From JANQPX01 sp051010395 (GTDB taxonomy: Bacteria; Pseudomonadota; Alphaproteobacteria; Geminicoccales; Geminicoccaceae), in assembly GCA_051010395.1 (NCBI GenBank), contig JBPCVQ010000483.1, forward strand, positions 1 to 24,235: 24,235 bases of DNA, read 5' to 3'. This document shows positions 14,114 through 22,566 of this stretch, in pieces (positions within the stretch are counted from its first letter, which is position 1; every line of letters starts with the position of its first letter). The translations under genes and the position numbers were made by a program. The notes beneath the pieces are model-generated. The model made no database searches and was not told the origin of the DNA. It saw only the letters and a program-made list of their open reading frames with translations.

Positions 14114-14938
14114 ATGAAAAATCCTTTGTTCGGTCTTACTGCCGTCGCGATCGCGGTCGCCATGCCGGTCTTGGCTGACGACGAGGCGATCATTGTTCAG
14201 TCCACCACGTCGACGGCTAATTCTGGCCTCTACGATCACTTGCTGCCGGTATTCGAAGACAAGAGCGGGATCAAGGTTAATGTTGTCGCTGTTGGCACGG
14301 GGCAGGCCATCAGAAATGCACAGAACTGCGACGGCGATGTTCTCTTGGTCCATGCCCGGGCCGCTGAAGAATCATTCGTCGAAGCGGGCTACGGGATCGA
14401 ACGTTTCGATCTCATGTACAACGACTTTGTCATCGTCGGCCCTTTTGCCGATCCGGCTGACATTGGAGGTGGCGCTGATGCTCGAGCAGCGCTCGCCAGC
14501 ATTGCAGATGCCAAGGCGCTTTTTGCATCGCGCAGCGATGAGTCGGGTACGCACAAGAAGGAAATGGTGCTCTGGCAGTCGGCAGGGATCGATCCGACCG
14601 GTGCCTCCGGCGACTGGTATCGCGAAACCGGATCCGGCATGGGCGCGACACTCAACACCGGCATCGGCATGAACGCCTATGTGATGACAGATCGCGCCAC
14701 CTGGATCAGCTTCGAGAACAAGCGTGATTTCAAGATCATGATCGAAGGTGACGAGGCACTGTTCAATCAATATGGCGTCATTTTGGTGAGCCCCGAGCGC
14801 TGCCCCAACGTTAACGCCAAGCCTGGCCAGATCTTCATTGACTGGCTGCTGTCCCTGGAGGGGCAGAATGCGATCCAGGCTTTTCGGATCGGCGGTCAGC
14901 AGCTCTTTTATCCAAGCGTCCTTCCCGGTCAGAGTTGA
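14114..14938 (+). CDS. tupA: TupA-like tungstate ABC transporter substrate-binding protein
   Basis: A 274-residue periplasmic oxyanion-binding protein. Start ATG at 14114 is chosen because MKNPLFGLTAVAIAVAMPVL + A is then a normal Sec signal peptide cleaved before DDEA, and AAGGATG lies about 9 bases upstream; the frame back to 13955 is not signal-like. The mature N-terminus IIVQSTTSTANSGLYDHLLP carries the TTTS-type oxyanion motif (as STTS) diagnostic of TupA. The segment SDESGTHKKEMVLW and the GSGMGATLNT loop are also family features. No permease (TupB) or ATPase (TupC) gene follows, so it is an orphan here. A terminator follows at 15011. Tungstate is the likely ligand; molybdate or another oxyanion is possible. 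Confidence 0.85.
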   Translation: MKNPLFGLTAVAIAVAMPVLADDEAIIVQSTTSTANSGLYDHLLPVFEDKSGIKVNVVAVGTGQAIRNAQNCDGDVLLVHARAAEESFVEAGYGIERFDLMYNDFVIVGPFADPADIGGGADARAALASIADAKALFASRSDESGTHKKEMVLWQSAGIDPTGASGDWYRETGSGMGATLNTGIGMNAYVMTDRATWISFENKRDFKIMIEGDEALFNQYGVILVSPERCPNVNAKPGQIFIDWLLSLEGQNAIQAFRIGGQQLFYPSVLPGQS

Positions 14939-15010
14939 AGCTGTCAGTTCCGGTGAAAGCACGAAAGCCTTTCTTATGCGGGAACATCGACCCGCTCTCA
15001 TTTATTGAAG

Positions 15011-15041
15011 AACACGCCCGCTGCGATGGGTGTTTTCTTTT
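15011..15041 (+). terminator. Rho-independent terminator after tupA
   Basis: AACACGCCC (15011-15019) pairs with GGGTGTT (15028-15034) with one bulged G and an 8-base loop. The distal arm runs into a T-rich stretch (TTTTCTTTT). It lies 73 bases beyond the tupA stop. Confidence 0.7.
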
Positions 15042-15070
15042 GACAGATGTGAATACGTATGCATTCTAAA
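15040..15070 (+). promoter_or_regulatory. Candidate promoter of the SnoaL-fold gene, with an internal palindrome
   Basis: A consensus TTGACA (15040-15045) is followed by weak -10 candidates (TTCTAA at 15064-15069 or TCTAAA at 15065-15070). The spacer contains the 8-bp palindrome ATACGTAT (15053-15060) overlapping ATGCAT, the placement expected for a repressor site. The -35 is convincing, the -10 less so. Confidence 0.45.
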
Positions 15071-15116
15071 GATCTGCGCTGATCAACTATTTTTTTTACG
15101 TGGAGAGAATTCTGCC

Positions 15117-16169
15117 ATGACGTTCAAGGCCGACAAGAGGCAGCTTTATCGCGATCTCTATAATTTGGCTGCGTCGACGCCTGAGAACTTGAGGCAGCGG
15201 CTAGGCGAAATCTTTCGTCAAGATGCGCGCTGGCGCGGTTCGCACCCTTTGAACGAACGGCAGGGTATCGATGCCATTGAAGCTGATGTCTGGCAGCCGC
15301 TGCTTCGATCCTTTCCCGATCTGGAGCGTCGTGATCTGATTTTCTGTGGCGGGTCCTACGAGGGGCGCGATTACGTAGCTGCGCTCGGCCACTACTGCGG
15401 CACCTTTCGCGAGGACTTTCTGACGATTCCGGCCAACGGCCGGCCGGTTTACCTTCGCTATGGCGAGGTGCATCAGGTCGAGGATGGGAAGATCGTCTTG
15501 AGCACCTGCCTTTGGGACCTTCTGGATCTGATCCGTCAGGCGGGCTTTTGGCCGATTGCGCCGAGCCTCGGCACCGAGGGCATGTGGCCGGGTCCGATCA
15601 CCGCTGACGGCATCGTTCTCGGCGAGCAGGACCCGGCAGTCTCGGCGGGTTCCATCGCCCAAACCCTGGCGATGCACAAGACGCTGGCCGACTACGACGA
15701 TAATGAAGGCCTTGGCCGAGATGGGCTCCTGGCCATGCCGCAAAAGGAACACTGGCATCCGAAGATGATGTGGTATGGACCATCAGGCATCGGCACGACC
15801 CGTGGCTTGCAAGGCTTCGTCGACTATCATCAGCTGCCGTTCCGGGTAGCCTTTCCTAATCGCAAGGGTGGTGGACAGATCACTGATCGCGCCGAAGGCG
15901 GCCACTACATTCAGATCGGCGACGGTCACTATTCGGTGACCGGCGGCTGGCCGAGTGTGCGTGCCCAGCATATCGGTCCGGACTTTCTTGGCACCGGTCC
16001 GTCCGGAAAAGAGGTCACCATGCGGGTAATGGATTTTTATTTGCACCACGAGGGACTGATCCGCGAGAACTGGGTGCCGATCGACATCATCGAGCTGTTG
16101 CTGCAAATGGGTGTCGACGTGTTTTCACGCATGCACTCCCTGTTCGAGCGAGGCGCCCTACCAAAGTAA
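15117..16169 (+). CDS. Two-domain SnoaL/NTF2-like protein (ester cyclase-like)
   Basis: A 350-residue cytoplasmic protein built of two SnoaL-like (NTF2-fold) units, about residues 20-140 (with WRGSHPLNERQGIDAIEADV, then WQPLLRSFPDLERRD) and about 185-345 (with WYGPSGIGTTRGLQGFVDYH, then LPFRVAFPNR). Single-domain relatives include polyketide cyclases and small-molecule hydrolases or isomerases. The start ATG at 15117 follows GGAGAG at a normal distance; the frame to 15030 lies within the terminator/promoter zone. The gene appears monocistronic, with its own promoter and a terminator shared with the convergent operon. Proteins of this double type accompany carbohydrate or polyol catabolic genes in rhizobia (recollection, not verified). 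Substrate unknown. Confidence 0.78.
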   Translation: MTFKADKRQLYRDLYNLAASTPENLRQRLGEIFRQDARWRGSHPLNERQGIDAIEADVWQPLLRSFPDLERRDLIFCGGSYEGRDYVAALGHYCGTFREDFLTIPANGRPVYLRYGEVHQVEDGKIVLSTCLWDLLDLIRQAGFWPIAPSLGTEGMWPGPITADGIVLGEQDPAVSAGSIAQTLAMHKTLADYDDNEGLGRDGLLAMPQKEHWHPKMMWYGPSGIGTTRGLQGFVDYHQLPFRVAFPNRKGGGQITDRAEGGHYIQIGDGHYSVTGGWPSVRAQHIGPDFLGTGPSGKEVTMRVMDFYLHHEGLIRENWVPIDIIELLLQMGVDVFSRMHSLFERGALPK

Positions 16170-16174
16170 CCGGC

Positions 16175-16189
16175 CCACGCCGTGCGTGG
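16175..16189. terminator. Bidirectional terminator hairpin between convergent stops
   Basis: CCACGC (16175-16180), CGT, GCGTGG (16184-16189) forms a perfect 6-bp stem with a 3-base loop. It nearly fills the 20-base gap between the SnoaL stop (TAA ending 16169) and the DUF6134 stop (starting 16190). It is positioned to end transcription from both sides. Confidence 0.6.
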
Positions 16190-16840
16190 TTATTGCTTGG
16201 TGATGGTGACTGTCTTGCCGTCTCGCTCTAGTCGCCATTGCAACCAGATGCCGTCGGCGTCGTAGAAGAGTTCGCGTTCGAGGTCGCCGCTGACGATATA
16301 TTTTCTTGCATCGACGGGACGATCTCCGATCTTTAGGGTTTCCGATCCTGCCTCTTCCACCTGAACTTTTCGGACTTTGCCGTCGCGCTGACCGAAGATT
16401 GTGGACCGATTGACTGCCTCGACGTTCCAGGGATGGGTGGAAACGGTATCGAGCGGCACGGCGACACCCTTCTCCACCCCGTCGACGATCATCTTATCAC
16501 CCTCGATCCGAGCACTGGTCTCGTAGAGATCGCCGCCGTCATCCGTTCTGGCGTCGTATGCGATCAACTGATCACCCCGCCAGACCTCGCGAAGGCGTGC
16601 CTTTCGCTTGTAGACGGTAACGAACAGGATTTTGACCTTCACATCGACGTCGGTCTCGACGATGAGGTTTTCGCCGTCGCAGCTGAAGTTGAGAACATGG
16701 GTTCCGATGTCGCCATGGGTCTCATGATTAATGACATAGGCAGCCGGACTTTTCGGCGGCTGGCATGCCAGCGTCGAACCGATCGTAATGAGCGACAGCG
16801 TTGAGGCGAGCGCAAGTAACGCTGGATCTATCGCCCTCAA
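16190..16840 (-). CDS. Exported DUF6134-family protein
   Basis: A 216-residue protein with an N-terminal hydrophobic signal (about residues 6-26, PALLALASTLSLITIGSTLA) followed by C26; TLAC is a weak lipobox, so it is either a lipoprotein or a secreted protein. The body is beta-rich: HETHGDIGTHVLNFSCDGENL, with KVKILFVTVYKRKARLREVW and IVSGDLERELFYDADGIWLQW, features I associate with DUF6134. It uses a TTG start that overlaps the dehydrogenase stop (TTGA, 16837-16840), so translation is probably coupled. It is the last gene of the beta-oxidation operon. Possible envelope lipid or sterol binding is speculation; function unknown. Confidence 0.72.
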   Translation of the reverse strand: MRAIDPALLALASTLSLITIGSTLACQPPKSPAAYVINHETHGDIGTHVLNFSCDGENLIVETDVDVKVKILFVTVYKRKARLREVWRGDQLIAYDARTDDGGDLYETSARIEGDKMIVDGVEKGVAVPLDTVSTHPWNVEAVNRSTIFGQRDGKVRKVQVEEAGSETLKIGDRPVDARKYIVSGDLERELFYDADGIWLQWRLERDGKTVTITKQ

Positions 16841-18630
16841 AATGCGTCGTCTTCGAAGGCCATGAGCGGCTTGGCGCCGGCCATGATCTGGGCGAACAGC
16901 GCACTGTTTTCCGGTAGGACCTTGGCCATGAAAAAGCGGGCCGTGGCGATCTTGGCCTCATAGAAGGAAGCGTCGCCGTTGGCACCGTCTTGGAGCTTCG
17001 ATTTCGCCGTCTTGACCATCTTCACCCACATATAGGCGAGAACGACCAGCGCAAAAAGGCGGAGATAGTCAACGGAGGCAGCGCCGGCTTCGTCAGGGTT
17101 TCTCAGGCCCTGCTGCGCTGTATGCAGGGTCACCTGCTGCAGGCGCGAGAACGCCTTGGCAAATGGCAGGACGAATTCAGCGAGCTCTTGATCCGCCTGA
17201 TGGTCCTCGATGAAGGCCATCGCCGGGTGGAAGAAGCGACGAAGCAGGCGGCCGAAATGGGAGGGCAGCTTTCGGCCGACTAGATCGAGAGCTTGAACAC
17301 CGTTGGCGCCTTCGTAGAGAAGCGTGATGCGCGCATCGCGAAGAAGCTGCTCCATGCCCCACTCGGCGATGTAGCCATGTCCGCCCATGCATTGGATGCC
17401 GAGATGGGTGTTGTTGAAGCCTTCGTCCGTGAAGTAGGCTTTAATGATCGGGGTCATCAAAGCCACCAGATCGTCGGCCTCTTGACGCTGTTCGGCGTCG
17501 GGATGTTTTTCGGATATGTCGAGCTGGATGCCGATCCAATAGGCAAGAGCTCGAGCCCCCTCGCTGAACGCACGCATGGTCAGGAGCATGCGCCGAATAT
17601 CAGGATGGACCAACAGCTTGTCCGCAGATTGATCCGGTTCGTTCGCGCCGGCGAGTGCTCGGCCCTGACGCCTGTCCTTGGCGTAGGCGACGGCGCTTTG
17701 ATAGGCGGTTTCGGCGATTCCGAGGCCCTGGATGCCGACCTCGAGGCGGGCGTCGTTCATCATGGTGAACATCGCGCGCATGCCGCGATGGGGTTCGCCC
17801 ACCAGCCACGCTTTTGCGCCATCGAAGTTCATGACGCAGGTGGCGGACGCCTTGATACCCATCTTGTGCTCGATCGAACCGCAGGCAACACCATTGCGCG
17901 GTCCGGCCTCGCCTTGGTCGTTGGGCAGAAATTTCGGCACCAGAAAGAGGCTGATACCCTTGATGCCCGCGGGCGCATCCGGGAGACGGGCGAGCACCAG
18001 ATGGATAATGTTTTCGGAGAGGTCATGCTCGCCGGCGGAGATGAAGATTTTGGTGCCGGTGATAGCAAAGCTGCCGTCGTCGTTGGTCTCGGCCTTAGTC
18101 CGGATCAGGCCCAGGTCGGTGCCGCATTGGGGCTCCGTCAGACACATGGTGCCGCTCCAGCGGCCCTCGACCATCTTCGGCAGATAGATGTCCTTCTGCT
18201 CGTCCGTGCCATGTTTGATGATGGCGTTATAGGCGCCCATGGTCAGGCCCGGATACATGCCGAAGGAGAGATTGGCGGAGCAGACCATCTCATCCACCAG
18301 AAGACGGACCGCCTTGGGTAGGCCCTGGCCGCCATAAGCCGGGTCTGCAGATAGTGCCGACCAGCCGGCTTCGGTGAACTGGCCGTAAGCCTCCTTGAAG
18401 CCTTCGGGCGTACGCACCACGCCGTTTTCGAAGACGCAGCCCTCCTGGTCACCTGATTGATTCAATGGAAACAGAAGCGTTTCCGCCAGTTTCGACGACT
18501 CCTCGATGATGGCATCGACGGTATCGCCGGTCGCCTCCTCGTAACCCGGAAGCTCGGCGAGCTTTTCGACTTCGAGGAGTTCGTGGAGGACGAAGCGCAT
18601 GTCGCGCTGGGGAGCGGTGTAAACGGTCAT
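16837..18630 (-). CDS. Acyl-CoA dehydrogenase with C-terminal extension (DmdC/FadE-like)
   Basis: A 597-residue FAD-dependent acyl-CoA dehydrogenase of the long subfamily that includes 3-methylmercaptopropionyl-CoA dehydrogenase DmdC. The N-terminal extension MTVYTAPQRDMRFVLHELL is typical. FAD/substrate segments include MCLTEPQCGTDLGLIRTKA (162-180) and QCMGGHGYIAEWGMEQLLRD (413-432). Catalytic E440 is in LLYEGANGVQALDLVGRK. A C-terminal helical domain spans about 455-597. ATG at 18630 has GGGGAG 8 bases upstream. It lies 14 bases after the hydroxyacyl-CoA dehydrogenase gene. In this operon it most likely performs the first oxidation of a fatty acyl-CoA; the DmdC reaction itself is only one possibility. 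Confidence 0.93.
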   Translation of the reverse strand: MTVYTAPQRDMRFVLHELLEVEKLAELPGYEEATGDTVDAIIEESSKLAETLLFPLNQSGDQEGCVFENGVVRTPEGFKEAYGQFTEAGWSALSADPAYGGQGLPKAVRLLVDEMVCSANLSFGMYPGLTMGAYNAIIKHGTDEQKDIYLPKMVEGRWSGTMCLTEPQCGTDLGLIRTKAETNDDGSFAITGTKIFISAGEHDLSENIIHLVLARLPDAPAGIKGISLFLVPKFLPNDQGEAGPRNGVACGSIEHKMGIKASATCVMNFDGAKAWLVGEPHRGMRAMFTMMNDARLEVGIQGLGIAETAYQSAVAYAKDRRQGRALAGANEPDQSADKLLVHPDIRRMLLTMRAFSEGARALAYWIGIQLDISEKHPDAEQRQEADDLVALMTPIIKAYFTDEGFNNTHLGIQCMGGHGYIAEWGMEQLLRDARITLLYEGANGVQALDLVGRKLPSHFGRLLRRFFHPAMAFIEDHQADQELAEFVLPFAKAFSRLQQVTLHTAQQGLRNPDEAGAASVDYLRLFALVVLAYMWVKMVKTAKSKLQDGANGDASFYEAKIATARFFMAKVLPENSALFAQIMAGAKPLMAFEDDAF

Positions 18631-18644
18631 ATCTGGTCTCCCCG

Positions 18645-20972
18645 TCAGTTGCGAAGCGGCTTGCCGGTCTCGAGCATGTGCTCGATCCGGGCGAGCGTCG
18701 CCGGTGTTTTGATAAGGCGCATGAATGCGTCACGCTCCATTTTCAAGAGGTCCTTCTCGGCGACGGTTTCGGTGATGTCCGCACGGTCACCGGACAGAAT
18801 CGTCGCAAGTTCGGACGCCACCACCTCATCATGGGCGGTCGCCTTTCCCTGGAGGCGGAAACCCTCGACCGCCATGCCCATCGCGAGCTTGGCGGTCGGG
18901 CCAGGCAAGGAGATTTCTACGGGCTCCGGCACCTGGTAGGTGTCGGCCATGGCGAGTGCTTTCGCCTTGGCTTCGGCGAGCAGGCGATCCCGGTTCATCG
19001 TGATGCCATCGCCTTCACGGAGAAACAGCAGCTCCTTCGCCTGGGCAGCCGACTTTGCGACTTCCGCCATGCCGATGGTCTCGAACACTTTGGAGATCGC
19101 CGGCATCGGGCCGCCTGGGCGTTTCTTCTTGGTCATCCAGCGGGTGATCATCTCGGTCGTTCCGGTCCAGCCCCGGATGACGCCGACGCCAGCCTCGACC
19201 AGACCCATATAGGTCTCGGCATGGGCCTGGATGGCATCAGCGTTCAGGCAGATCTCGCAACCGCCGCCAAGCGCCATGCCCGAGGGTGCTGCGACCACGG
19301 GGAAGGGGGCGTATTTCATTTTGCGGTAGGTCTTCTGACCCTTGGCGACCATGTCCTCGACCATCGGCCAGACGGCGGTGTTGGCGGCGAAGAGAGCGAG
19401 GCCGATATTGGCGCCGACCGAGAAATTGGAGCCCTCATTGTAGATGACCAGCGCTTTCATCTCCTTCTCGACCAGGCCGATCGATTTGTTGAGGAGATCG
19501 AGGACATCGGGATCGATGGCGTTCATCTTGGTGTGGATCTCGAAGCAGGCCACACCGTCGCCGAGGTCCCACAAAGAGGCGCCGCCGTTCCTGAGGAGTG
19601 GCTTTTCCGTAGCGCGTTTGACGTCCTCCAGGAGGGTGACACCCTCGGGTCTCACAAGATCCTCATAGCCCCCCTCGACGGTCAGATACTGCAGGTGTCC
19701 GTCCTGCACCCGATAGAAGGTCCCGTCACCGACCTTCTCAAGCAGAGAAGGAACAGTAACGCCAGCAGCTGCCAGCTGCTCGCGGAACCAGGCGGGGCCT
19801 ATTTTGTCGAGGAGTTCGAAGGGGCCCCATTTCCAGGCGTAACCGAGCTTCATGGCTGCGTCGATCTGGGTGATGTCATCGGCGATCTCGCCGACCAGCG
19901 AAGCGGCGTAGGCGAGTGTCTTGCTCATCACCCGCCAACTCCAGGCGGCCGCCGGCTCGTCGCTCTCGAAGAGCGCACGGGGCCCACCTTTTCGCGCGGC
20001 ATCAACACCTTCGAGGCGGGGCCTCGCCGCGGTGTGATATTCGCCGGTCGCGAGGTCCATGGCTTCCTTGATGCGGGCGCCATCCGCCTTGTTCAGACGG
20101 TAGAAGCCGCCTTTGCCCTTACGGCCGGTGTAGCCAGCCTCGATCATCGACTTGATGCGCGGGATGTCCCGGTCGATGGCATGAAAGGCGTCGTCTGCAG
20201 GCAAGGCCTTTCTAAGGCTGCCGGAAACATAAGGCAGAAGGTCGATGCCGACGAGATCGGCAAGCCCGAATATCCCGGTCTTGGGGATGCCGAGCGGACG
20301 CCCCATCGCGAGGTCGGCCTCTTCGATCGAAATGTTCGCGTCGAACGCTTCCGTGAAGGCAGCCTGCATCCAATACACGCCGATACGATTGCCGATGAAG
20401 CCCGGCGTATCCTTGCATCGGATCACCGTCTTCCCCAACATCCGATCCCCAAAGGAGGCGACGGCCTCCAGCGTTGACTTGTTCGTCGTTGGGCCGGCGA
20501 CCACTTCCAGGAGGCGGAGATAGCGGGGTGGGTTGAAGAAGTGGGTGATCAGGAAGTCGTTGGCGAAGGTCTCTGGGAGACCAGCCGTGAGCTGGGCGAG
20601 CGGCAGGGTCGATGTGTTGGAACTGACGATCGAGCCTGGCTTTCTTGCTTTTTCGATCTTCTCGTACAAGGCCTGCTTGATTTCCAGGTTCTCGACCACG
20701 ACCTCGATAATCCAGTCGACGTCTTTTAGTCTGTCCAGGTCATCCTCGATATTGCCGGGCTCGACTAGCTTCATGGCGCGCTTGCTCATGAAGGGCGCTG
20801 GGTCCGCCTTAGCAGCTTTCTTCAACGCCTCTTTCGCGAGAACATTTCTGTCGGCAGCACCGTCGGGAACGATGTCGAGCAAAAGTACGGGAAAACCGGC
20901 ATTGGCGATCTGAGCGGCGATACCACTGCCCATCACGCCGGAGCCGATGACGCAGGCTTTCCTGATGTCCAC
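18645..20972 (-). CDS. 3-hydroxyacyl-CoA dehydrogenase/enoyl-CoA hydratase (FadN/FadB-like)
   Basis: A 775-residue bifunctional beta-oxidation enzyme with the dehydrogenase first and the hydratase last, the FadN-type order. The NAD-binding loop is GSGVMGSGIA (10-19). Dehydrogenase catalytic residues are H144 (LITHFFNPPRY) and E156 (LLEVVAG). The hydratase part has the oxyanion loops NFSVGANIGL and ALGGGCEICLNADA and a second acid in MGLVEAGVGVIRGW, so both hydratase glutamates appear present. I chose GTG at 20972, whose G is shared with the thiolase TAG (1-base overlap), because VDIRKACVIGSG is the expected N-terminus; an earlier in-frame start adds only 16 unconserved residues. It acts with the thiolase just upstream as the core of the cycle. 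Confidence 0.94.
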   Translation of the reverse strand: MDIRKACVIGSGVMGSGIAAQIANAGFPVLLLDIVPDGAADRNVLAKEALKKAAKADPAPFMSKRAMKLVEPGNIEDDLDRLKDVDWIIEVVVENLEIKQALYEKIEKARKPGSIVSSNTSTLPLAQLTAGLPETFANDFLITHFFNPPRYLRLLEVVAGPTTNKSTLEAVASFGDRMLGKTVIRCKDTPGFIGNRIGVYWMQAAFTEAFDANISIEEADLAMGRPLGIPKTGIFGLADLVGIDLLPYVSGSLRKALPADDAFHAIDRDIPRIKSMIEAGYTGRKGKGGFYRLNKADGARIKEAMDLATGEYHTAARPRLEGVDAARKGGPRALFESDEPAAAWSWRVMSKTLAYAASLVGEIADDITQIDAAMKLGYAWKWGPFELLDKIGPAWFREQLAAAGVTVPSLLEKVGDGTFYRVQDGHLQYLTVEGGYEDLVRPEGVTLLEDVKRATEKPLLRNGGASLWDLGDGVACFEIHTKMNAIDPDVLDLLNKSIGLVEKEMKALVIYNEGSNFSVGANIGLALFAANTAVWPMVEDMVAKGQKTYRKMKYAPFPVVAAPSGMALGGGCEICLNADAIQAHAETYMGLVEAGVGVIRGWTGTTEMITRWMTKKKRPGGPMPAISKVFETIGMAEVAKSAAQAKELLFLREGDGITMNRDRLLAEAKAKALAMADTYQVPEPVEISLPGPTAKLAMGMAVEGFRLQGKATAHDEVVASELATILSGDRADITETVAEKDLLKMERDAFMRLIKTPATLARIEHMLETGKPLRN

Positions 20973-22108
20973 TAGACGGCCTCCAGCACCGTGGCGATGC
21001 CCTGGCCGCCGCCGATGCACTGGGTGGCGAGGCCGTATTTCGCGCCGTCGCGCTTCATTAGCGATGCTACCTTGCCGGTGATGCGGGCACCGGTGGCGCC
21101 GAGCGGGTGGCCAAGGGCGAGTGCGCCGCCATCCAGGTTCACACGTCCCTCGTCCATGCCGAGGTCCTGCATGGAGGCGAGCGCCTGTGAGGCGAAGGCT
21201 TCATTCAGTTCGACGATGTCGATGTCCCCGATATCCAGGCCGGCGCGAGAAAGCGCCTTCTTGCTGGCGCCGACCGGGCCGATGCCCATGATCTCAGCCT
21301 TGCAGCCGGCGACCGCCGCCGACTTGAAGCGCGCGAGCACATCGAGGCCGTGCTTCATCGCATAGTCCTCGGTGCAGACCAGACAGGCGGCGGCGCCATC
21401 AGTGAGCGGCGAGGAGGTGCCGGCGGTGACCGTGCCGCTCTCATCGAAGGCGGGTTTCAAGCCAGCCAGGGCCTCCTGGCTCGTGCCTGGGCGGATGCAG
21501 CCGTCCTCGGAAACCTCGTGGCCATTCGCCTTGATCGGGACGATCTCGTCCTTCAGCCGCCCTTCCTCGCGTGCGGCCGCAGCCTTGGCGTGGCTCTTCA
21601 CGGCGAAGGCCTGCTGGTCCTCGCGGGTGATCTGATATTGCCGGGCGACGTTTTCAGCGGTGATGCCCATGCTCATATAGGCCTGTGGATAGCTGTCCAT
21701 CAGCTTCGGGCTGGGCATGGGATTGTAACCGCCGAGGGGGACCCTCGTCATGCTCTCGATGCCAGCGCAGACGAAGACGTCGCCGGCATCGAGCTGAATG
21801 GCGCCGGCCGCCATGTGCACGGCCTGCATGGAGGAGCCGCAAAAGCGGTTGATGGTGGCGCCGGCGACCGAGATCGGCAGCTCGGCGAGCAGGCCGATCA
21901 AACGTGCGACGTTGAACCCCTGCTCGCCCTCAGGAAAGGCGCAGCCGACGATGACATCCTCGATATCTTCGGGCTTGACGCCAGTGCGATCGATCAGGCC
22001 GCGGACCACCTGGGCTGCGAGGTCATCAGGCCGGACCTTGGTAAGCTCACCCTTGTGGGCGAAATGGAAGGGGGAGCGGGCGTAACCCGCGATCACGACA
22101 TTCTTCAT
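20972..22108 (-). CDS. fadA: Acetyl-CoA C-acyltransferase (thiolase)
   Basis: A 378-residue thiolase that splits 3-ketoacyl-CoA with CoA. All active-site residues are visible: nucleophile C90 (INRFCGSSMQAV), H334 (GGALALGHPLGATGAR) and C364 (QCIGGGQG), plus NEAFA for the loop near the active site. Length is slightly short but complete. Its start overlaps the MerR stop (ATGA, 22105-22108), and its stop overlaps the next GTG by 1 base, so it is tightly coupled on both sides. As partner of the FadN-like enzyme it is most likely the degradative 3-ketoacyl-CoA thiolase; biosynthetic acetoacetyl-CoA thiolase is less likely in this context. Confidence 0.95.
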   Translation of the reverse strand: MKNVVIAGYARSPFHFAHKGELTKVRPDDLAAQVVRGLIDRTGVKPEDIEDVIVGCAFPEGEQGFNVARLIGLLAELPISVAGATINRFCGSSMQAVHMAAGAIQLDAGDVFVCAGIESMTRVPLGGYNPMPSPKLMDSYPQAYMSMGITAENVARQYQITREDQQAFAVKSHAKAAAAREEGRLKDEIVPIKANGHEVSEDGCIRPGTSQEALAGLKPAFDESGTVTAGTSSPLTDGAAACLVCTEDYAMKHGLDVLARFKSAAVAGCKAEIMGIGPVGASKKALSRAGLDIGDIDIVELNEAFASQALASMQDLGMDEGRVNLDGGALALGHPLGATGARITGKVASLMKRDGAKYGLATQCIGGGQGIATVLEAV

Positions 22109-22566
22109 CTCATCTGTCCCTTTTGCCCTGATACGGCTTTTGGCCGCGGCTGATCGTTGGTGTCTAGGTTTTCCAAGGCCAGCGCCTCGATGGACTTCAG
22201 TTCACGGAGCATCTCGTCGAGGTCGTCACGCTGGCGCTCCAGATCTGCAATACGCTCCCGGCTTTCACGCAGCAGTGCTTGATATTGGTGGCGCTCGCCA
22301 TCTTCTCTGTCATACAGATCGAGCCAGCCCCTGATTTCCGCAAGGGAAAAACCAAGGCGCTTGCCGCGCAGGATGAAATGCAGCCTGACCCGGTCCCGAT
22401 CGCTGAAGATCCTGGTCTTGCCGACGCGTTTTGGTGCGAGCAGGCCCTGATCTTCATAGAAGCGGATGGCCCGATGGGTGACATCGAACATAGAGGCCAG
22501 TTCGCCGATTCCGAAGGCACGGCTCTCCGAGGCCGGATCGTCCTCCACACATATGCCGTTTTTCAT
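22105..22566 (-). CDS. MerR-family transcriptional regulator inside the beta-oxidation operon
   Basis: A 153-residue MerR regulator. The winged helix-turn-helix is at about residues 17-85: FGIGELASMFDVTHRAIRFY, EDQGLLAPKRVGKTRIFSD and LGFSLAEIRGWLDLYD. A long coiled coil follows (about 95-135: RESRERIADLERQRDDLDEM), the usual dimer helix. There is no Cys cluster for metal sensing, which fits the acyl-CoA-pathway MerR type (LiuR-like) rather than metal-sensing MerR. Both ends overlap neighbours by ATGA (22105-22108 and 22563-22566), so it is co-translated with the acyl-CoA synthetase and the thiolase and likely autoregulates the operon. Its operator would lie upstream of the synthetase, outside the window. 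Confidence 0.92.
   Translation of the reverse strand: MKNGICVEDDPASESRAFGIGELASMFDVTHRAIRFYEDQGLLAPKRVGKTRIFSDRDRVRLHFILRGKRLGFSLAEIRGWLDLYDREDGERHQYQALLRESRERIADLERQRDDLDEMLRELKSIEALALENLDTNDQPRPKAVSGQKGQMR

Noticed and set aside
17293..18321. 342-residue plus-strand frame opposite the DmdC-like dehydrogenase
   Set aside because: Antisense shadow; composition is atypical and the opposite strand is an unambiguous acyl-CoA dehydrogenase.
18678..20477. 599-residue plus-strand frame opposite the hydroxyacyl-CoA dehydrogenase
   Set aside because: Shadow frame produced by GC-biased codon use; no domain, while the minus strand encodes a clear FadN-like enzyme.
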